This document shows positions 58,193-64,000 of a stretch of 64,000 bases of DNA, in pieces. Numbering within the stretch: the stretch's first letter is position 1; the number at the start of each line of letters is the position of its first letter. The notes beneath the pieces are model-generated. The model saw only the letters and a program-made list of their open reading frames with translations, was not told the DNA's origin and did no database searches. The stretch comes from Asterias amurensis (Eukaryota > Echinodermata > Asteroidea > Forcipulatida > Asteriidae): positions 23,154,450-23,218,449 of the forward strand of contig NC_092648.1 in NCBI RefSeq assembly GCF_032118995.1, read 5' to 3'. Position numbers and translations under genes: made by a program.

Positions 58193-61100
58193 ACAATACT
58201 TTTAATCCCATATAAAATGTAAAACACACAATAAAACCAACTTGTGAACATAATTTCAACTAGGAGGTAGCCTTTTCGAGATGTCGCCGGAGCGGTTATG
58301 TCCTTACATAAAGAATAAATCATTATTGGAATACACAGTCAGAGAAACGTTTCTGACAGAAAGTTTCCCATTAATTCAAATTTGGGAGATAAAAACTGTT
58401 ATTCTTTCTCCGATTTTGTTCCAGACCAACAACCTCTTTGGCTATATGTCAACAACATTTAAACCTATCTACAATCAACGTAATTAGAATATACTTCTAA
58501 GCCGTTGCTCTAACCAAGTATATGGGCGTATGTGTTGTGCATTAGGCTATACATAGATTTCTCTTACGCTATATCATGGACCTTTTAGTAATCTATATAG
58601 CATGCTGACAAAAACCATCATTTTGAAGTTAATCTATACCACCATAACCCCATCCGAGCAATTTATATGCCCGTGGACTTTTTGTTTTCTCTCAACAAGA
58701 CTCGGGAACGGACCCTGAGTATACAGTGTTTTACACACATCAATGTAGGAAAAAAAAACCACAAACAGTGTTCTTAATCCCCGAGATGAGATTGTGCTTT
58801 CAGAGTGGTTCCGGTTGATTTTGTTATTGGAGCTTTTTGGAGCTGGGTGTGGCATGAACGGGGGAGAGGCGTCCTCCCGAGCTGGCTATATGAATTATCG
58901 GCCAGCTTGAGATGAAGGCTACGCCCAAAAAGTGGCCAAGCGGCAGTTTTTTTCCTGTTGTATAGAATTGGCATCCACATTTTTGTTTTAAGGATTCCTT
59001 TTTTTCAATCGATTTAGAAAAAAAGAAAACTCCTTATTGTAAAACACTACGACAGTGGCAATGTTGATGCACAGAACAAAGTCTGCGTTCCGGCGACGCT
59101 GAAAATGATACATCAAGCCAAACGGTACAGCGTGAAGACTGCAAATTCTTTTTTTTTTTTTTTTTGACGGTGGATGATGTGATGAATTAGCCTACAGATT
59201 TTGTAAACAGACTCATTCGGTTCTGGAAATGAACAAGATGATGAAAACAGAACAACTCAGTAAACAAGCACCATGTATGTTTTGAAATGAATTTTTTGTT
59301 TTGACATTTTGCTATCATGTGCGTAAGCGATGACGTAATTCCACTGTAAGCCACGCCCACTACACACAGACTGGATCCACCGATTACCAGAAACCATTAC
59401 GAGCTGCATTGACTTACAGTAATAGTGAATGAAGATTTATCTGAGAAAAGTGAAATAACTGAACTTGGTTCGATTCTTCAATGACCCTACGTCTCCTCAG
59501 AAATATAAGTTTCCAGCACAAGAAATGCTTTTGAACATCACAATTTGTCTTATGGGGTAAAATTACACCCACAGGTATCCTGCTATGGGTCCTTGGGCAG
59601 TAAATTGCGCCTACGTGTGACGCAGTGACCAACATGTAGCACAGCAAACAAACATCACTTTCTGTGTCACCAAGTGACGTGACACAAGAAGACACCACTA
59701 GAAACCACCCCGAACGACAACCGTGCAGAAAGCTCACGAGGGCGCCCTATAAATCACGGGTTGTAACCCCCGGTTTCCGTTTCTGCTGGACACATTTGTT
59801 TAAGGCTATTTTTGTCTATATTACGATCAAACTAGCCATGTTCGGTTTGACAAGGGTTTCTTTAACAATGAAAAACAATGTAGAGACATTTGTATCTAAG
59901 ATTCCAAATAGGAGCATTGCCAGTGCAGATCCCTTACTATCAGAAGGACCGTCTACATTGACAGCAAATACACGCAAATCATGAATTTAACTACTCTTTG
60001 TGCTCTCCCCAGCTGTTGTATCAGAATCACATTTTTAGGGGGAAAAGGGGAGCAAAACTCCATAGTAGTGCCACCACTGCCCCCATTACGTTCCCACGCC
60101 TTAAAATCCAAATTCTAAACCTTCACACAGCACACAGGGTTATTCTGATCCCCGTGTACTGTTACTCGTTGTCTAGCCAATAACACACCGCCATTTCAGT
60201 CATTTCATCAGGAGAAGTTTGTGAACATTTACAGCGACGTAATACATGCTCTTGAATTTCAAAACGCTGCCTATTAATAGAGGTTAACCCCATTAGTGGG
60301 TGTGTACTGACTGCAGTATCTTGTTCTAATGGGCCTACGCATTGACGTGTCTTATACGCAGATGTCTCTGACAAATTTGGAAATTTGGTTTAGTCCAAAA
60401 GGTAAAATCCAAATTTCTGCTATGGTACAAATTTTGAAAATTGGGTTGTCTACTTTTCGACCGCCAGTCACTGGCAAAAAGTAAATTCCAAATTTCTGCT
60501 AGCAGAAAATTAAGATTTTGAACAAATGGTTTTACTTGAAAGTAAATTCTCATTTTCCACTATCAAAAAAATGGAAAATTGCGTTGTCCACTTTTGGTCC
60601 TCCATACTATTTAGTTAAACAGTGGGAAATCCGCACCGCGCTACAGTTCCTGGCCCTATTTTATTTCCTCTTCTAAACTTGAAATTAACCACACACGATG
60701 ATGATATGTCTCTGAAAACGTCCAACAGTGTGATAGTAATTTTTTGAAATACACGTGTTGAATAAACTTGAAGTTGATGAAACCCTGACGTGAAAATATG
60801 AAGTTTCCCTGGAACTAAATTGCTAGTTTCCTTGAAATCCACTTGTGGATTCAGACTGGGCACGGTTTATTTTCGCAGCCATTTTGTGTATGTAGGTCGG
60901 GGACTATGGAATCATAACCGGCAGACAATATTTATCAACAAACTATATGTTTGCGCCATTTTACCAGTAGGCATACACGTTAAGGTTTAGCGTACATTTG
61001 ATAGGATATATCTATGTAACTTCACCACCAACTTCATTCGAGATCCCTCTTTTAAAAAGAAAATTATTAAGGCTATATTTTGCTCGTAGTTTTTAATTTT

Positions 61101-61254
61101 GCGAGTTTTCGTCAAATCCGGAAAACATCTCTGCTGATCTTTCAATTTGAAAGGATTGCCTTTCCCTTTTTGTTTTACAAACCCAACTCGAATTTTCTTT
61201 TAAAAAGATTAACGAAACATCAAAGCATAAATTGATGTTTACAAAATGTTTCTA

Positions 61255-61600
61255 ACTCCGTCTCCCCACCTGGTGTTTCTCAACATATATGCATGAAACA
61301 ACAAACCTGTGAAAATTTGAGCTCAATTGGTCGTCGTATTAGCGAGATAATAATAGGGAAAAACCCCTTGTCACACGAAGTTGTGTGCTTTCAGATGCTT
61401 TATTTCGAGACCTCAAAATCTAATTCAGAGGTCTCGAAATCAAATTCATGGAAAATTACTTCTTCCTCGAAAAGTACATTACTTCAGAGGGAGCAGTTTC
61501 TCATAATGTTGTATACTATAAACAGCCCCCCATTACTCGTTACCGAGTAAGGTTTTATGCTAATTGTTATTTTGAGTAATTACCAATAGTGTCCACTGCC
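61255..61600 (+). mobile_element. 385 bp TTAA element, copy 14, left end missing
   Basis: Family sequence from CACCTGGTGTTTCTCAACAT to GTGTCCACTGCC; the left inverted terminus is absent and the right TTAA is changed. Confidence 0.8.
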
Positions 61601-62898
61601 ACTTATGTGCTCTTTTACTCCAATTTCCTCTTTCGCTCGAATCTAATTCCAGTAATTATTCATGGCCCTTACGTTGACCCAATATCATCAGGATCATGTT
61701 CGTAATTTTATAATTAGGTTGATTTATTGTAATGGCACTTGATTAGAGAAAGCAGCAAAATTATTATCTGAGTACCGATTCAACATGGAGACCGTTCCGT
61801 TAAAAGTTATTACATAATTACAAATTCTCTCAAGCTTCTTGAACAATTTTAGTTTTTGAAAATAAATCCTCTTAAGACTGTATATTATAGTCTCCTTTCT
61901 TTTCCGACAAACCTAATCGATGAAGTGTAAATGCCAAATAAAACCAACCCCGTTTGATGATAAACATAGACGCGAGTAATATCTGTATATTGTTGTAAGT
62001 ACCCATCCTGGTTCTAAGCCTGACTTGGATATTTTCCACATCCTCTATTCATCGTGTCATAATTACGGGGGGATGTCACTTATAAAGCCATGAATAATAA
62101 ATAAAACAGATGAATATGAAATTTACCGGCGGCCTTGTGTTTAACATTACAATTGTGCCATTAGGCCTACGCATTATGCACTCGGGGCCCATAACGCAAT
62201 CCGATCCCCATGGTGATTCCTCATTGCTGTTTTCGTGTGTTTCTATGTCATCGTTTTGTAATTAACACCTCAATAATATTTCGTAGACGAACCACACTGC
62301 CCATTCTCTATACTTTCCTGTGTTTGGAGTTACATCAGGCAATGACCACCGAATAAACCAAACATGACTCAAAGGTAAAGAAAGACGTTGCTTCCTCTAG
62401 CACGTTTTCAAAACATCGAGTGAAGCAACCTGGGCATCTTTCTTGTAATTTTCGAGAACGATGACGACTTCTTTTATCAAAAGCCACTACTTTAAACCAC
62501 CGTGAAACTTACACATTTTGAATATATTTTCAACGACAGGTCCTTTTCCATAACATGATATCAAGATTGTTTAAGGAAGTTATAAATATACGTCAATAAA
62601 TTCTGGTAATTTCTCCGAGTCATTTCTTTTGGTTCCATGTATGGTACTTGATATGCCCCTAAGTGATTTATAAAGCAAATGATAAAGTTGTATTCCACTG
62701 GAGGCTGGGCATGTTTCTAGTTGAGCACAACGGCCTCCGTAAGATTACAGAAAACCCGCGAAATGAGAATGCACTTATTATAATATTTTGCAGGTAAACA
62801 TTCTCGTGATAAAAACAACATTGTGATCAAACATTCATTCAATCATTTCTTTTACTTGTTTTCACACAAAAAGAAAAGGGATATAATTTATATTATAC

Positions 62899-63284
62899 TT
62901 AAAGGCAGTGTACACTACTGGTAATTGTCAAAGACTAGCCTTCACAGTTGGTGTATCTCAACATATGCATTAAATAACAAACCTGTGAAAATTTGAGCTC
63001 AATCGGCCATCGAAGTTGCGAGATAATAATGAAAGAAAAATAACCCTTGCAACACGAAGTTGTGTGCGTTTAGATGGTTGATTTCGAGACCTCAAGTTCT
63101 AAACTTGAGGTCTCGAAATCAAATTCGTGGAAAATTACTTCTTTCTCGAAAACTATGGCACTTCAGAGGGAGCCGTTTCTCACAATGTTTTATACCATCA
63201 ACCTCTCCCCATTACTCGTCACCAAGAAAGGTTTTATGCCAATAATTATTTTGAGTAATTACCAATAGTGTCCACTGCCTTTAA
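62899..63284 (+). mobile_element. 385 bp TTAA element, copy 15
   Basis: Full length between TTAA 62899 and TTAA 63281. Close to the family consensus, with intact central inverted GAGACCTCAAG / CTTGAGGTCTC. Confidence 0.9.
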
Positions 63285-63837
63285 TGAATAAGGAAAACAT
63301 AGGTATACAACGGGCAAATTTAAGGCAAATTTACCTTTTTTTTGTTTAATCTTTCGATTTTTTTAAAATCCTATGTAAATGTAGATAGGCCTATATAATA
63401 AATATGTCCACGCTGGAAAATTAATCCTTATAGAATAAACAATCTGATATGCTTATCAGATTGACAGTAGCGCTTCTTAGATTCAATATCTTTTTACATA
63501 ACCACTTTAGTTCGAAGTGAAGTGTTTCACAAGGTTGTTTTTGCCATTCATTTTAAGAGTGATAACTAAATGTATTCCTTCCTGTTATTAAGCACTTTCA
63601 ACCTTTTGTTTACGGACACTTCAAATTAACTCTGTAAACATCTGGGTTATTCCGAAGAATCAATATAATTATGCCAGAAACAAACTATGGAACTAGAAAC
63701 CATGTCTCAATTCATGCCGAATGAGTTTGCTTGTATAAAAGCAACTGCTATTGGTTGATATCAAATAATTTGCATGTTTTACTAACTGAACAATTCGTCT
63801 TGTCAATATGTCACTCAAACAGTTAGGACGTGTCCAG

Positions 63838-64000
63838 TTAAAGCCATAGACACAAACTCAAAATAATTCCTAGCATAAAAACTAAGCTTGGTATTAACGA
63901 GCAAGTGAAAGCTGATTATAGTATAAAACATTGCGAGAAACGGTTCCCTCTGAATTAACGTACGCTGTTGTACTCTTGCAACTTCGATGACCAATTGAGC
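63838..64000 (-). mobile_element. 385 bp TTAA element, copy 16, runs off window
   Basis: TTAAAGCCATAGACACAAAC with the reversed-copy blocks TTGCGAGAAACGGTTCCCTC and GCAACTTCGATGACCAATTG; a central part is deleted and the right end lies beyond 64000. Confidence 0.75.

Larger units (their letters stand above)
55678..64000. other. Upstream region of the IgGFc-domain gene, no exon recognised
   Basis: The missing 5' exon must end in phase 1 on the minus strand and should encode a signal peptide; none was recognised up to the window edge. Present are two SINEs (56645, 57768), a poly-T run (about 59150-59166), and TTAA elements at 61255, 62899 and 63838. The rest is AT-rich without clear features. 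Confidence 0.55.

Overview
The window looks like nuclear DNA from an invertebrate deuterostome, most likely an echinoderm and probably a sea star. The evidence is: genes broken by GT..AG introns, animal gene families (TMEM26, Angel, an IgGFc-binding domain membrane protein), AT-rich non-coding DNA, and a very dense load of short terminal-inverted-repeat (TIR) elements and tRNA-headed SINEs of a kind I associate with echinoderm genomes. The species assignment is from memory and could not be searched. There is no operon, CRISPR array, rRNA gene or convincing tRNA gene, and no transposase or reverse-transcriptase reading frame.

Layout. (1) 1-21.6 kb, plus strand: a tandem cluster of three TMEM26-like genes. 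Copy A is represented only by its last exon (467-1105); base 1 of the window is the donor of its preceding intron. Copy B is complete in three exons (3136-8174) and is a close paralogue of A, including introns and 3' flank. Copy C is an older, longer paralogue (12478-21278) with a 6.4 kb first intron carrying a large minisatellite. (2) 21.6-33.8 kb: no gene found, only repeats. (3) 33.8-40.7 kb, minus strand: a five-coding-exon Angel/CCR4-type phosphoesterase gene whose splice phases all agree and give a 608-residue protein; a possible 5' untranslated exon lies near 42.4 kb. (4) 42.7-53.1 kb: repeats only. (5) 53.15-55.68 kb, minus strand: one large terminal exon of a single-pass membrane protein with an IgGFc-binding ectodomain and a 330-residue serine-rich tail carrying several tyrosine and proline motifs; its signal-peptide exon was not found. 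(6) 55.7-64 kb: repeats only.

The genes do not form an evident pathway. The most informative non-coding content is a set of non-autonomous elements that all begin and end in TTAA, including at least 16 copies of one ~385 bp family, two fully palindromic ~390 bp foldback copies, and a paralogous empty site that supports TTAA as the target. Other notable structures are a ~470 bp CCGGTGTC-ended element present twice, a minisatellite with a 280 bp higher-order repeat, a 151 bp hairpin with an expanded C tract, and a splice-acceptor shift separating TMEM26 copies A and B. All gene calls rest on reading translations against remembered family sequences; no database search was run.
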